This document shows, in pieces, positions 1 to 7,480 of a stretch of 48,430 nucleotides of DNA. The DNA is taken from positions 1 through 48,430 of the forward strand of contig NZ_LZMD01000059.1 in NCBI RefSeq assembly GCF_001668575.1, written 5' to 3'. A program made the translations under genes and the position numbers. The notes under the pieces were generated by a model that was given only the letters and a program-made list of their open reading frames with translations, ran no database searches and had not been told where the DNA came from. This DNA is from Mycobacterium sp. 1164985.4 (lineage in GTDB: Bacteria; Actinomycetota; Actinomycetes; Mycobacteriales; Mycobacteriaceae). How positions within the stretch are numbered: position 1 is the stretch's first letter; every line of letters begins with the position of its first letter.

Positions 1-399
1 TCTGGCACGTCCCACCCGCGCTCTTTGAGCCTCTTTCGGCTCGCCGCCGCGCGATCGATCACCACCTCGGCGCGCCTCATCCTTCACGGCGGCGTGTTCG
101 CGCTCTCGTTGTACATACTCGGTTACCTCGGGTTGGCGTGGCTCGACATGTCGGGCGCCTTCTATCGCCCCGAGGTGGGCAACGGGTATCTGTTCCGTTT
201 CGTGGCATGGCTTCTCGGACCGCACCCGTTGAACTTCTGGTACGGCTTTGCGGAGACGATTGCTGTCGCCTCGCACCTGATCGTCGAGCCGTTGCGGATC
301 TGCCTGATCGCATCCACGGTGGCGTATTGCCTCGAGCAGCTCGAAAAAGAAGACGCTACAGCAGCATCCGCACCAGAAGTCGACCCTCAGAGGTCGTGA
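1..399 (+). CDS. Hypothetical membrane protein, 5' end probably outside the window
   Basis: The frame is open from base 1 and the first start inside the window is TTG at 25, so the gene may begin upstream. The 124 residues from TTG25 contain a hydrophobic stretch near residues 19-40 and a weaker one near 78-103, then a charged tail. This suggests a small integral membrane protein or the end of a larger one. Its 3' end overlaps the convergent gene at 356 by about 44 bp, more overlap than elsewhere in the window, so the exact 3' end or even the reality of the ORF is uncertain. I recognise no family. Confidence 0.5.
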   Translation, partial: SGTSHPRSLSLFRLAAARSITTSARLILHGGVFALSLYILGYLGLAWLDMSGAFYRPEVGNGYLFRFVAWLLGPHPLNFWYGFAETIAVASHLIVEPLRICLIASTVAYCLEQLEKEDATAASAPEVDPQRS

Positions 400-868
400 C
401 GTCGAGCGCGGTGGGCACCACTTGATGAGGCAACACGAACGCGAACTGCTGTAGTCCGGGCTTCTCGCATCGCAGCGCGACGCCGTCGGGTGCGATCGGT
501 GCCATTCCGCCCGCCTTCTCGGACGACCACCGTCGCTGACCGTCGGTGATGACACCGTTGCAGGTCGCCGGACTCTCGCGTGCCGGCCCCGACCTGTCCA
601 CGGTGACGACCGTCAACACCGCCCCCTCCGGCAGGTCGGGCCCGAATCGTAAGGGGTTACGGTTCAAGTGTTTGATCGATTCGACCCGCCACGTGAAGCC
701 GTCGGCCGTGCCTGACTGACCTTTGGCCACAACAACTTCGGGCACCGTCGTTTGGCGGTACGTCGCCCACTGATCGCCCAGTGTGGTTGCGATGACGACG
801 ACCAGCGCCCCCGCTGCAACGACGGCCCCGATCAGGTTGCGCACCCACAGTGCCGACAGCCGCCTCAT
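356..868 (-). CDS. Single-TM exported protein, third gene of a tandem trio
   Basis: 170 residues from ATG 868. Residues about 11-30 form one hydrophobic segment (NLIGAVVAAGALVVVIATT), a signal anchor placing a beta-rich C-terminal domain outside the membrane. Two cysteines in that domain could form a disulfide. The ATG overlaps the stop of the upstream gene (ATGA), so it is translationally coupled as the last gene of a three-gene operon. The same plan (short basic N-terminus, one TM, about 130-residue extracytoplasmic domain ending in strands that follow a Ser/Thr-rich turn) recurs in the two upstream genes. No function recognised; partners in one envelope complex is an inference from co-transcription. 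Confidence 0.75.
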   Translation of the reverse strand: MRRLSALWVRNLIGAVVAAGALVVVIATTLGDQWATYRQTTVPEVVVAKGQSGTADGFTWRVESIKHLNRNPLRFGPDLPEGAVLTVVTVDRSGPARESPATCNGVITDGQRRWSSEKAGGMAPIAPDGVALRCEKPGLQQFAFVLPHQVVPTALDVTTSEGRLLVRMLL

Positions 869-1422
869 GACGCACTCTCCGCAGGAGGTCTCAGCGTCTC
901 GGCGCGCACTCGGTCGATGTCTGCACGCGGAATATCGATGATGAGTCGGGAATCGAGTTGTTCGTCGTAGCCTGTCCACACCCGTAGCGTCACCGTCTCG
1001 GACGATCCGGGCTCGAGCAATGCCGGCGCGACGTCGAACACCCACGATCCCCGTTGCTTGAATCCGGGACTGACGTCATCGCGGAGGGTCTTGAGGAAGA
1101 ACCGGTCGGTGGGGGTGTAGGTGTTCGGCCCGACGATGAGGTCACTGCGGGGTAGCTCGGTGCTGACCGGCGCCTCCAGCGTGGCATCGACCACCACCCA
1201 AATACCAGCAGGAGCAACGGCATTGACCAGCGCAGCGGCACGGACGTCGGTGACCGTCGCTACGACGTCACGTCCTGCGGTGCGTTGCCCGGCCCGGCCG
1301 TACACGTCGAACGGCCCCGTGACGTCCGGCGGTGTTGGGAGGTTCTGCCACACCACGGCGGCCGCCGCGATCGTGACGACGGTCCCGACTACGACCAGCA
1401 CCCGACGCGTGCGCGGGCTCAT
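865..1422 (-). CDS. Single-TM exported protein, second gene of the trio
   Basis: 185 residues from ATG 1422, which overlaps the preceding stop (ATGA), while its own stop overlaps the next ATG. A basic start (MSPRTRR) precedes a TM at residues about 8-25. The extracytoplasmic part has an NTYTPTDRFF segment and a strand TVTLRVWTGYDE that matches TVTIRVWKKEYT in the upstream gene, so the two are probably paralogues. The fold looks like an immunoglobulin-like, DUF4352-type domain, but I cannot confirm the family. Function unknown. Confidence 0.78.
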   Translation of the reverse strand: MSPRTRRVLVVVGTVVTIAAAAVVWQNLPTPPDVTGPFDVYGRAGQRTAGRDVVATVTDVRAAALVNAVAPAGIWVVVDATLEAPVSTELPRSDLIVGPNTYTPTDRFFLKTLRDDVSPGFKQRGSWVFDVAPALLEPGSSETVTLRVWTGYDEQLDSRLIIDIPRADIDRVRAETLRPPAESAS

Positions 1423-2093
1423 GTGAGCCCCTGGACTGGAACGACGATCTGGCCGTAGTCGTCGGTATCGATCCATTCTTTGCCGCCGTAGGTGACCAGC
1501 AGCTGCGTGTACTCCTTTTTCCACACCCGGATCGTCACCGTCTGCACCGACTGCGCGCTCGATTCGGGTAGCAGCCACGTGAACACCAGCTGTTCGGCAA
1601 GTCCAGGACCGAGGGTTTGAAGCGCTGAACCGTCGCGGAACCGGAACGTTCCGAAAAATTCCTTGCCGGGCAGATCCTGTAGGTCGAAGAGGTTGCGAAG
1701 GCGTCCGGGCACGGTGCCGGTGTTGTCCACGTTCGCCACCACGCCGAGGTAGACCTTGCCCGGCTGGGCGGTGCCGATGGTCGCCATGCCGCCCTTGATT
1801 TCACGAAGGAACCGCGCTCGCTCCACGGTGATCGTGAACTGTCCGTCGCTGAACTTCTGCGCGACGCTGAACGGGGTGACGCGCTTGTCGACGGTGTCAA
1901 GGCCGCCGAACGCGGCGGTGGCGGCCAGAACCAGCAGAAGCGCGACACGTCGGATCTGGGCGAAATTCAATCGGGACAACCTCTGCGCCACCCGATGCGT
2001 CCGCGTCACGGGGACCGGAGGTTCGCCACCCACGTTGGCCGATGCTAGTGGCAATCGCAGGAGCCGCGCAGTTGCCGCGGCTGACGTCCGCAC
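1419..2093 (-). CDS. Single-TM exported protein, first gene of the trio
   Basis: 224 residues from GTG 2093. A basic cytoplasmic segment of about 45 residues precedes a TM (RRVALLLVLAATAAFGGLDT) and then a beta-rich domain with a VGVVANVDNTG-like core (GVVANVDNTGTV) and a TVTIRVWKKEYT strand shared with the next gene. Its start lies only 20 bp from that of divergent cynS, so the promoters must be back to back or overlapping. An internal start closer to the TM is possible. First gene of a tightly coupled three-gene operon of unknown role. Confidence 0.72.
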   Translation of the reverse strand: MRTSAAATARLLRLPLASANVGGEPPVPVTRTHRVAQRLSRLNFAQIRRVALLLVLAATAAFGGLDTVDKRVTPFSVAQKFSDGQFTITVERARFLREIKGGMATIGTAQPGKVYLGVVANVDNTGTVPGRLRNLFDLQDLPGKEFFGTFRFRDGSALQTLGPGLAEQLVFTWLLPESSAQSVQTVTIRVWKKEYTQLLVTYGGKEWIDTDDYGQIVVPVQGLT

Positions 2094-2113
2094 CGCCAGA
2101 CTAAGGTCAACGC

Positions 2114-2563
2114 ATGAACCCGATCATGCCCAAGACCGATGCCGCCGCACTGGTGATCGCCGCTAAGACCCGGAAGGGACTGAGCTGGGCCGAGATCGCC
2201 GACGCCCTGGACGCGCCCCGAGTCTGGTGCGTTGCCGCGCTGCTGGGTCAACACCCGATGTCGAAAGCGCAGTCAGAACGAGCCTGCGCTCTCCTTGGTC
2301 TGGACGAAGCAGTCGGGGAGAGCCTGCAGTTTCAACCCGCTCGCGGTATCGACCCGGAGTCGTTGTCGGACCCGACCATCTACCGATTCCAGGAGGCGCT
2401 CGCCGTGTACGGACCGGCGATCAAAGAACTCATCCACGAGGAGTTCGGCGACGGCATCATGAGCGCGATCAACTTCAAAATCGACGTCGGACGCCGCGAG
2501 GATCCCGACGGCGATCGCGTCGTGGTCACGTTCGACGGAAAGTTTCTCGACTACCGCTGGTAG
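2114..2563 (+). CDS. cynS: Cyanate hydratase (cyanase)
   Basis: Converts cyanate plus bicarbonate to ammonia and carbon dioxide (via carbamate), for detoxification and use of cyanate as nitrogen source; cytoplasmic, decameric in studied members. The 149-residue length fits the family. An N-terminal helical DNA-binding-like domain (about 10-80) is followed by the catalytic domain. Arg91, Glu94 (in YRFQE) and Ser117 (in IMSAINF) keep the exact spacing of the E. coli triad Arg96/Glu99/Ser122. No cynT carbonic anhydrase or CynR is adjacent. ATG follows a TAAGGT -10-like box (2102-2107) by 6 nt with no Shine-Dalgarno, suggesting a leaderless mRNA. Confidence 0.95.
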   Translation: MNPIMPKTDAAALVIAAKTRKGLSWAEIADALDAPRVWCVAALLGQHPMSKAQSERACALLGLDEAVGESLQFQPARGIDPESLSDPTIYRFQEALAVYGPAIKELIHEEFGDGIMSAINFKIDVGRREDPDGDRVVVTFDGKFLDYRW

Positions 2564-2596
2564 CCCGCGACGCCGGAGGCGTGGCTCAAGGGATGC

Positions 2597-2740
2597 CTAC
2601 GCCACCTCCGGCAGCACCCCAGCGTGTGGAACCTTCAACTTCTCACCCTGCTTGTCGTCGTACGCGCTGTCGTTGACGTAGACGACTCTTTCGGTGAAGT
2701 CGATGCCGAGGACGACGATCCGATGATCCGCTGCGCAGCC
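2597..2740 (-). pseudogene. Remnant resembling the C-terminal part of a C39-like cysteine peptidase
   Basis: Read on the minus strand, about 45 residues include HRIVVLGIDFTERVVYVNDS, which resembles the His-containing 'NHAVVVTGVD...VYVNDSG' region of C39-family (papain-like) peptidases in actinobacteria. The His that would be catalytic is followed by R rather than A. No matching catalytic Cys region precedes it: upstream codons run into unrelated sequence, and opposite-strand sequence (2734-2769) encodes another apparent C-terminus. I read this as a decayed fragment. The family call is from pattern memory only. Confidence 0.35.
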
Positions 2741-2769
2741 AGAACTACAAGAAGCACTTCGCGGCGTGA
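2734..2769 (+). pseudogene. Possible C-terminal tail of a lost plus-strand gene
   Basis: In one plus frame this stretch reads LRSQNYKKHFAA then TGA, a lysine/aromatic-rich ending that looks more like a real protein tail than a shadow frame. The open frame upstream degenerates at once into arginine-rich shadow translation. It meets the C39-like fragment head-on, so the cynS to SRPBCC interval seems to hold ends of two lost genes. Speculative. Confidence 0.2.
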
Positions 2770-2790
2770 GTCTGACGAGCCGGCGAAGCG

Positions 2791-3285
2791 TCACCGCGTC
2801 GACAGGCATTTCTCGAGCTTGTTGAGCGAAGCCTTGTAACCCCACTTCATACCGAACGCGGCCATCTTGGCCTTCGCGCCGATATTGGTGATCGTGACGT
2901 GCAGCGTGACGACCGTCTTCCCATCGCGCTCGGTGAGGACGACGTCGTTGGTGTGCTCTATCGTCGACCCGTCTTCTTCGCCCTCGGTCCAGGACCGCGC
3001 GTCATATGTCAGCCGTGAGCGTTCCTCGATGCGGGTGAACGTTCCGCTCATCGGCCAGCGCGTGCCCTGGTACTTGCCCATGGCTTCGCCGGCCTCCATG
3101 ACGATGTGAATCCTGCCGCCGACCACAAGGTCGATCTCGCATTCCGGCACGAACGTCTTCTCGGGGCCCCACCACTGCCGCACCATATCGGGATCTGTCC
3201 ATGCCTCCCATACGGTTTCGATCGGAGCGGGGTACGAGCGCTCGAGGTTCAGTTCCTTGGTCTTCTTGAACATTTGCATCAGCAT
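2791..3285 (-). CDS. SRPBCC (AHSA1/START-like) domain protein paired with an ArsR regulator
   Basis: 164 residues from ATG 3285. The motif pattern is of the AHSA1-type SRPBCC family: a start strand LERSYPAPIETVWEAWTDPD, then VRQWWGPE, a GGRIHIVM strand, a WPMSGTFTRIEE segment, and a C-terminal helix GMKWGYKASLNKLEKCL. These folds bind hydrophobic ligands in a helix-grip cavity; the natural ligand cannot be told. It starts 4 bp after the stop of the ArsR gene, so it is the second gene of that operon, an arrangement common in mycobacteria where the regulator controls its SRPBCC partner. Confidence 0.88.
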   Translation of the reverse strand: MLMQMFKKTKELNLERSYPAPIETVWEAWTDPDMVRQWWGPEKTFVPECEIDLVVGGRIHIVMEAGEAMGKYQGTRWPMSGTFTRIEERSRLTYDARSWTEGEEDGSTIEHTNDVVLTERDGKTVVTLHVTITNIGAKAKMAAFGMKWGYKASLNKLEKCLSTR

Positions 3286-3289
3286 GCGG

Positions 3290-3667
3290 TCACTCCTTTG
3301 TCGATCGGTGGGACTTGGCGGGGGGAGCGGTCGGTCTTTGGGCCTGGTCTTCGGTCCTTTCGCGGATCGATTCGAGATACCGGCCCAAGGAGTCGAGGCG
3401 GCTCTCCCACAGTTGTGCAAACGATTCGGCCCAGCGGCCGATCTCCTCGAACGGTGCAGACTCGAGGTGGTAAATGCGTCGCCGGGCCAGCGCTTCGCCG
3501 GCAACGATCCCCGAATCACCCAACACCCGTAAGTGTTTGCTGACCTGTGGCTGCCGGATGTCCAGCGCCTCGGCGATCTCGCCGACCGAACGTGGCCCTG
3601 TGCGTAGCAATTCGACGATCTTCAGGCGGCTTGGCTCGGCTAGAGCTCCGAAGACCGTCGACTGCAC
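3290..3667 (-). CDS. ArsR-family winged-helix repressor
   Basis: 125 residues from GTG 3667. The HTH spans about residues 10-70: FGALAEPSRLKIVELL, then VGEIAEALDIRQPQVSKHLRVL (recognition helix QPQVSKHLRVL), then the wing RRRIYHL. There is no CxC metal motif in the recognition region, so it is probably not a metal sensor, as usual for ArsR proteins paired with SRPBCC genes. The frame is open to TTG 3703, but GTG 3667 is preferred: TACCGT lies 6 nt before it (3674-3679 reversed) and TTGACA 18 nt further up inside the operator. It would then be leaderless and autoregulated. Confidence 0.9.
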   Translation of the reverse strand: MQSTVFGALAEPSRLKIVELLRTGPRSVGEIAEALDIRQPQVSKHLRVLGDSGIVAGEALARRRIYHLESAPFEEIGRWAESFAQLWESRLDSLGRYLESIRERTEDQAQRPTAPPAKSHRSTKE

Positions 3668-3690
3668 AGTGCGACGGTACGACCGATAAC

Positions 3691-3710
3691 ATATTCCTGT
3701 CAAGGAATAT
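3691..3710. promoter_or_regulatory. Inverted-repeat operator shared by two divergent promoters
   Basis: Perfect 7-bp arms ATATTCC and GGAATAT separated by 6 bp. On the minus strand the 6-bp spacer reads TTGACA, a consensus -35, 18 bp from TACCGT (-10) of the ArsR gene. On the plus strand the same spacer reads TGTCAA, 19 bp from TACCGT (3723-3728) of the NmrA-like gene. Repressor bound here would cover both -35 regions. Assignment to the adjacent ArsR protein is inference. Confidence 0.75.
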
Positions 3711-3734
3711 GTCGAAGCAGGCTACCGTGGAGCA

Positions 3735-4388
3735 ATGGCGCGCATTCTGATCGTCGGTGGCCACGGCAAGGTGGCACTGCCGCTGGCCCGGATCCTCAGT
3801 GAACGCGGAGACGAGGTGACCTCGGTCTTCCGCAATGCAGACCACTCCGATGAGGTCTCGGCGACAGGAGCCGGGCCCGTGGTGGCCGACATCGAGGCCC
3901 TCGATACCGAAGCGCTCGTCGAGGTTGTGAGAGGTCACGACGCCGTCGTGTTCGCCGCTGGCGCCGGAGGCGGCAACCCGACGCGTACCTACGCCGTGGA
4001 CCGCGACGCCGCGATCCGGCTGGTCGACGCGGCAGAACGCGCGGGGGTAAACAGGTTCATCATGGTGTCGTACTTCGGCGCGAAATTGAATCACGGTGTC
4101 CCGAAGGAGAACTCGTTCTTTCACTACGCAGATGCGAAGGCCGCCGCCGATGCGCACCTGCGGGCCAGCGGTCTGCGCTGGACGGTATTGGGCCCGGGCG
4201 GTCTGACGCTTGAGCCGGCGACCGGTCGCATCGCCATTGGGCTCGACGCCGCCGGTGGCCAGGTGTCGCGCGAAGACGTCGCGCTGGTCGCCGCCGCCTG
4301 CCTGGCGAACGACGCCACCGTCGGGCACACCGTCGAGTTCAACAACGGCGAGGTGCCGATCGACGAAGCCCTGACTCGTCTGGCGTAA
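3735..4388 (+). CDS. NAD(P)-binding NmrA/SDR-like oxidoreductase
   Basis: 217 residues. An N-terminal Rossmann motif ILIVGGHGKVALPLARIL (GGHGKVA, atypical-SDR GxxGxxG) and a later DAVVFAAGAGGGNP strand fit the NAD(P)H-binding domain of NmrA-like and atypical SDR proteins. VSYFGAK and FFHYADAKAAADAHL hold the region where extended SDRs have YxxxK (here YADAK). WTVLGPGGLT is the usual next strand. Substrate unknown. It is divergent from the ArsR/SRPBCC pair and shares its operator, so co-regulation is likely. ATG is 6 nt after TACCGT, so the mRNA may be leaderless. Confidence 0.88.
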   Translation: MARILIVGGHGKVALPLARILSERGDEVTSVFRNADHSDEVSATGAGPVVADIEALDTEALVEVVRGHDAVVFAAGAGGGNPTRTYAVDRDAAIRLVDAAERAGVNRFIMVSYFGAKLNHGVPKENSFFHYADAKAAADAHLRASGLRWTVLGPGGLTLEPATGRIAIGLDAAGGQVSREDVALVAAACLANDATVGHTVEFNNGEVPIDEALTRLA

Positions 4389-4567
4389 CCGCCTCTTGCC
4401 AATCGTGAACCAGGGACGCCTCAGCCGATCATCTTTCGAAGTGCTGCGCGTTCATGTGCGACTTCCGATAGGTCGCCCCAGCTAAGGGTGTGTGCACGGA
4501 CTCGGTCAAATGGCGCGACTCACGGAAGCCCCGTGTGTAAACCCTCGAGTGCTGGATCAAGTAGCCG

Positions 4568-5287
4568 TCAGTCCTCCGCGGGGCACAGCAGAGAGTGCAC
4601 GACACCGGTTTCCTCGTAACGGAATTCGTGTACGGGACGCCGCAGAGGCTCGACGGTGGCGTCCTCGTGGACGATGAGCCCGCCGCCGGAGGGGATGCCC
4701 AGACCCGCCGCGGCGCCTTTCATCGTCTGGACGGTGCCGGCCAGCCGCGCCCACTCGGAGCGCTCGTCGTGCGTGTCGATGATCGCGGGAACGAACTTGA
4801 ACAGGTCGATCAACTCGGTTGCCGAGGATTGCGCCTTCTTGACGATCCCGTAGAGCCCGAGCTGGACCGCGCCCGCAGAGATGCCGATCAGCAGCGCGCC
4901 CTGCGCGTAGCGCGTCCGGATCACGTCCGCCATCCCGGTTCTCTCGAAAACTTTCCAGCCGAGCCGCACATCGCCGCCCGCGAGAAGGATCACCCCGGCC
5001 TGCTCGAGGAAGTCCCGATCGTCCGCACCGAAAGACGAATCGACCATGTGGTGTCTGGTGATCCCGACGGCCTCCACGGCCGCTTCGAAGATGTCGTAGA
5101 ACTCCGGACGATCGCCGTTCGAGGCGCCGATGTAGGCGGCGCTGATCGGAAGGTCATCGGCCAGATTGTCGATGGCCGATTCGAGCAGCAGCCGGTCACC
5201 GTGTCTCCAGAACAGCAGCTGACTGTCGGCAAGTAGATAGAGCGGCTGTAGGCGGGCCAAGGAATCACCCAAGGAATCAGTTGTCAA
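4568..5287 (-). CDS. Peptidase S51 / cyanophycinase-like protein (class I glutamine amidotransferase-like fold)
   Basis: 239 residues starting at TTG 5287, whose TTGA overlaps the TGA stop of the upstream gene; this length fits the S51 family, whereas the frame remains open much further into that gene. Features: PISAAYIGASNGD, GVILLAGGDVRLGW, and the nucleophile elbow LLIGISAGAVQLG with Ser in GxSAG, as in cyanophycinase and dipeptidase E. A conserved DTHDERSEW region and a C-terminal GLIVHEDATVEPL follow. Likely a serine hydrolase of acidic peptides, substrate unknown. Translationally coupled to the zinc-ribbon-like gene upstream. Confidence 0.82.
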   Translation of the reverse strand: MTTDSLGDSLARLQPLYLLADSQLLFWRHGDRLLLESAIDNLADDLPISAAYIGASNGDRPEFYDIFEAAVEAVGITRHHMVDSSFGADDRDFLEQAGVILLAGGDVRLGWKVFERTGMADVIRTRYAQGALLIGISAGAVQLGLYGIVKKAQSSATELIDLFKFVPAIIDTHDERSEWARLAGTVQTMKGAAAGLGIPSGGGLIVHEDATVEPLRRPVHEFRYEETGVVHSLLCPAED

Positions 5288-5964
5288 CTGGCGTCCCGCG
5301 ACCGCGACCGGCCCAGCCGCCACTTGTTTTTCTTGGGAGTCTGGTAGGCGTCGTGGGTCCAGGCGTCCCACATAGCCTCGGACTCCTCCCGCACGGGACT
5401 GTTTGTGACCTCCCATCCGAGGCTGACGACTTCCGTTGTGGACCACCGCATCAGGTTCCCATCAGCGCCGATCTCCTGGGCGAGGAGCACTCGCTCCTCG
5501 GGGCTGAGTTTGTCACTGAACGCCTGCATGGCGGTTTTCAAGCGCCAATAGGGCACGGCCCCGTCGCACTGCCGACACAGAGTCACGAGCTCGACCCGTG
5601 CGTGTCCGAGCAACGACGCCGGCTCTTCCTCGGTACCAGGGCTGTCCTGCGCGGTCGCGACGCTGGGTTCGTGCTGACTCTCATCGTGTTCGATCAGCCG
5701 GCGGTATTTGGCGCGTATGTCTTCGAGCTCGGCCTCGGCGGCCAGGGCTCGTTCGCGCCACCATGCGGCATGGTATTCCGCCAGCTTCGCTTTGCAGTCA
5801 GGGCAGATCGCTAGGTCGGACGCGACCTCGTCGTGCGTCGTCGGGCTGGTGAGCGCGAGGCCGCAGAGTGCCTGGTGGAGATCCCGGTTGAGGTAGTCCC
5901 CGTGGTGCACCACCGAAGCGGATGACTCCCGGACAAAGCTGTGGGGTGGTTCCACACGAGCCAA
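5284..5964 (-). CDS. Hypothetical protein with a Cys-rich (zinc-ribbon-like) N-terminal motif
   Basis: 226 residues from TTG 5964 (a GTG at 5955 is an alternative). Near residues 25-58 an H...LC...ICPDCK array could bind zinc. Residues about 65-100 (AAWWRERALAAEAELEDIRAK) look coiled-coil. A second pair LCRQC lies near 128-133. The C-terminal part is acidic then strongly basic (KKNKWRLGRSRSR). It overlaps the S51 gene by 4 bp (TTGA). No function recognised; the pair is probably one operon. Confidence 0.72.
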   Translation of the reverse strand: MARVEPPHSFVRESSASVVHHGDYLNRDLHQALCGLALTSPTTHDEVASDLAICPDCKAKLAEYHAAWWRERALAAEAELEDIRAKYRRLIEHDESQHEPSVATAQDSPGTEEEPASLLGHARVELVTLCRQCDGAVPYWRLKTAMQAFSDKLSPEERVLLAQEIGADGNLMRWSTTEVVSLGWEVTNSPVREESEAMWDAWTHDAYQTPKKNKWRLGRSRSRDAS

Positions 5965-6147
5965 AGTAATTGAGCGGAACGGACGTTTCGGCTGGTTCGA
6001 TGAAAACGGTCGCCAGCCCCGGCGCGTTATCGCCCCAGGGCTGCCGATCCGGTGAAGAACTAGCTGTTGGCGGCCTCACTCGACTGCCCGCCCCCGGGGT
6101 TGGTGCCGGTTTTTGCGCGGGCCCACCGCCGCGGCGATCCACCGCAA

Positions 6148-7062
6148 CTACTGGACCAGCGACGGAATGTTGAACGGTTGGCCGTCCCTGGCGGCGAGGT
6201 ACTCCGGCCGCGGGGTCTCGGCGGCGTAGGGCGAGACGAGTTGGTTCTCGACGGAGTTGAACACCAGGAAGACGTTCGACCGCGGATACGGGGTGATGTT
6301 CGAACCCGACCCGTGCATGATGTTCGAGTCGAACCACAGTGCCGTGCCGGCCGGCCCGGTGACCTGGTCGATGCCGTGGCGGGAGGCGGCCTCGGACAGC
6401 GTGGCGTGGCTCGGGACGCCGATCTCCTGCTTCACCAGTGATGAGGCGTGGTTGTTCTTCGGCGTTGCGCCGACGCACGGATAGAACGTCTTGTGCGAAC
6501 CAGGCATCACCAGCAGCGACCCGTTGTAAGGGAAGTTCTCGGTCAGCCAGATCGAGCAGGACACCGCCCTCATCGCCGGCATGCCGTCCTCGGCGTGCCA
6601 CGTCTCGAAGTCGGAGTGCCAGTAGAAGCCGGTTCCGGTGAACCCGGGCATCAGATTGATCCGCGCCTGGTGCAGGTAGACGTCGCTGCCCAACAGCTGA
6701 CGGGCCACGGGCAACACGGTGTCGAGGGTGATCACCTCGGAGATGACGTCGCTGAACAGGTGGGGTTGGAACACCGACCGGATGCTGCCACCGGGTTCGC
6801 GGATGATCCGCGGATCTTCCCGACCGGCCTTGGCGTCGATGTTGTCCAGCTCGCCGCGCAACGTCGAGATCCAGTTGTCGCCCACCGCCTCATGCTGCAG
6901 CAGGTAACCGTTGGCGTCGATCGACTGGAGGTCGCCGTCACCCAGCGGACCGTCCGATTCGCTTCCCCAGGCCGTTGGCTCGGCGCGGGGGATGGGGTCG
7001 GACGGTTCCGCGAGGCGCGTGGGATATCTGTCTACAGAGTCAGTGAATCGGGTTTCGCTCAA
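6148..7062 (-). CDS. ectD: Ectoine hydroxylase
   Basis: Fe(II)/2-oxoglutarate dioxygenase that turns ectoine into (4S,5S)-5-hydroxyectoine. 304 residues from TTG 7062, whose TTGA overlaps the ectC stop; an ATG-type start would need an overlong extension into ectC. The EctD signature is intact: WHSDFETWHAEDGMP with iron ligands His149 and Asp151, and distal His250 in MHGSGSN; an arginine for 2-oxoglutarate follows in PYPRSN. Last gene of ectABCD, so this strain should make hydroxyectoine. It is separated from the next minus-strand gene by 183 bp. Confidence 0.95.
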   Translation of the reverse strand: MSETRFTDSVDRYPTRLAEPSDPIPRAEPTAWGSESDGPLGDGDLQSIDANGYLLQHEAVGDNWISTLRGELDNIDAKAGREDPRIIREPGGSIRSVFQPHLFSDVISEVITLDTVLPVARQLLGSDVYLHQARINLMPGFTGTGFYWHSDFETWHAEDGMPAMRAVSCSIWLTENFPYNGSLLVMPGSHKTFYPCVGATPKNNHASSLVKQEIGVPSHATLSEAASRHGIDQVTGPAGTALWFDSNIMHGSGSNITPYPRSNVFLVFNSVENQLVSPYAAETPRPEYLAARDGQPFNIPSLVQ

Positions 7063-7454
7063 CTTGCTTGCACCGCCGGGGGTGGATAGGTACCGGTCTC
7101 GTCGTGGACCTCTTGGCCGGTCACTGGAGGGTTGAACACACACAGCATCCGAAGCTGAGTATCACACGTGACGCGGTGACGTTCATGCCCGTCGAGCAGA
7201 TACATCGTGCCCGGGCGCAGGGGGTGCTCCTCACCGGTCTCGTGGTTGGTCAGGGTGCCGGTGCCCTCGACCACCCACACCGCCTCGACGTGGTGGCGGT
7301 ATTGGAACTCGCTGACGGAGTTCGCGTTGATGGTGGTCTCGTGGAAGGAGAAACCGACCCCGTCAACTGCGAGGATGATGCGCTTGGATCTCCAGTCCTT
7401 CGCCGACACATCGCGATCGGTGCCGGTGATCTCGTCAGTGGTGCGCACGATCAT
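7059..7454 (-). CDS. ectC: L-ectoine synthase
   Basis: Cupin enzyme that cyclises N-gamma-acetyl-L-2,4-diaminobutyrate to ectoine. 131 residues, normal for the family. The cupin core keeps Glu57 (HHVEAVW), Tyr85 (GTMYLLDGHE) and His93 (ERHRV), the positions reported as metal ligands in characterised EctC. A good Shine-Dalgarno (AAAGGAG) precedes ATG 7454. Third gene of the operon, 26 bp after ectB. Confidence 0.97.
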   Translation of the reverse strand: MIVRTTDEITGTDRDVSAKDWRSKRIILAVDGVGFSFHETTINANSVSEFQYRHHVEAVWVVEGTGTLTNHETGEEHPLRPGTMYLLDGHERHRVTCDTQLRMLCVFNPPVTGQEVHDETGTYPPPAVQAS

Positions 7455-7480
7455 CTCGTGCTCCTTTCACGTGAATGTGG

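Noticed and set aside
5965..6147. Possible small gene downstream of ectD
   Set aside because: No frame with a Shine-Dalgarno and balanced composition; appears non-coding.
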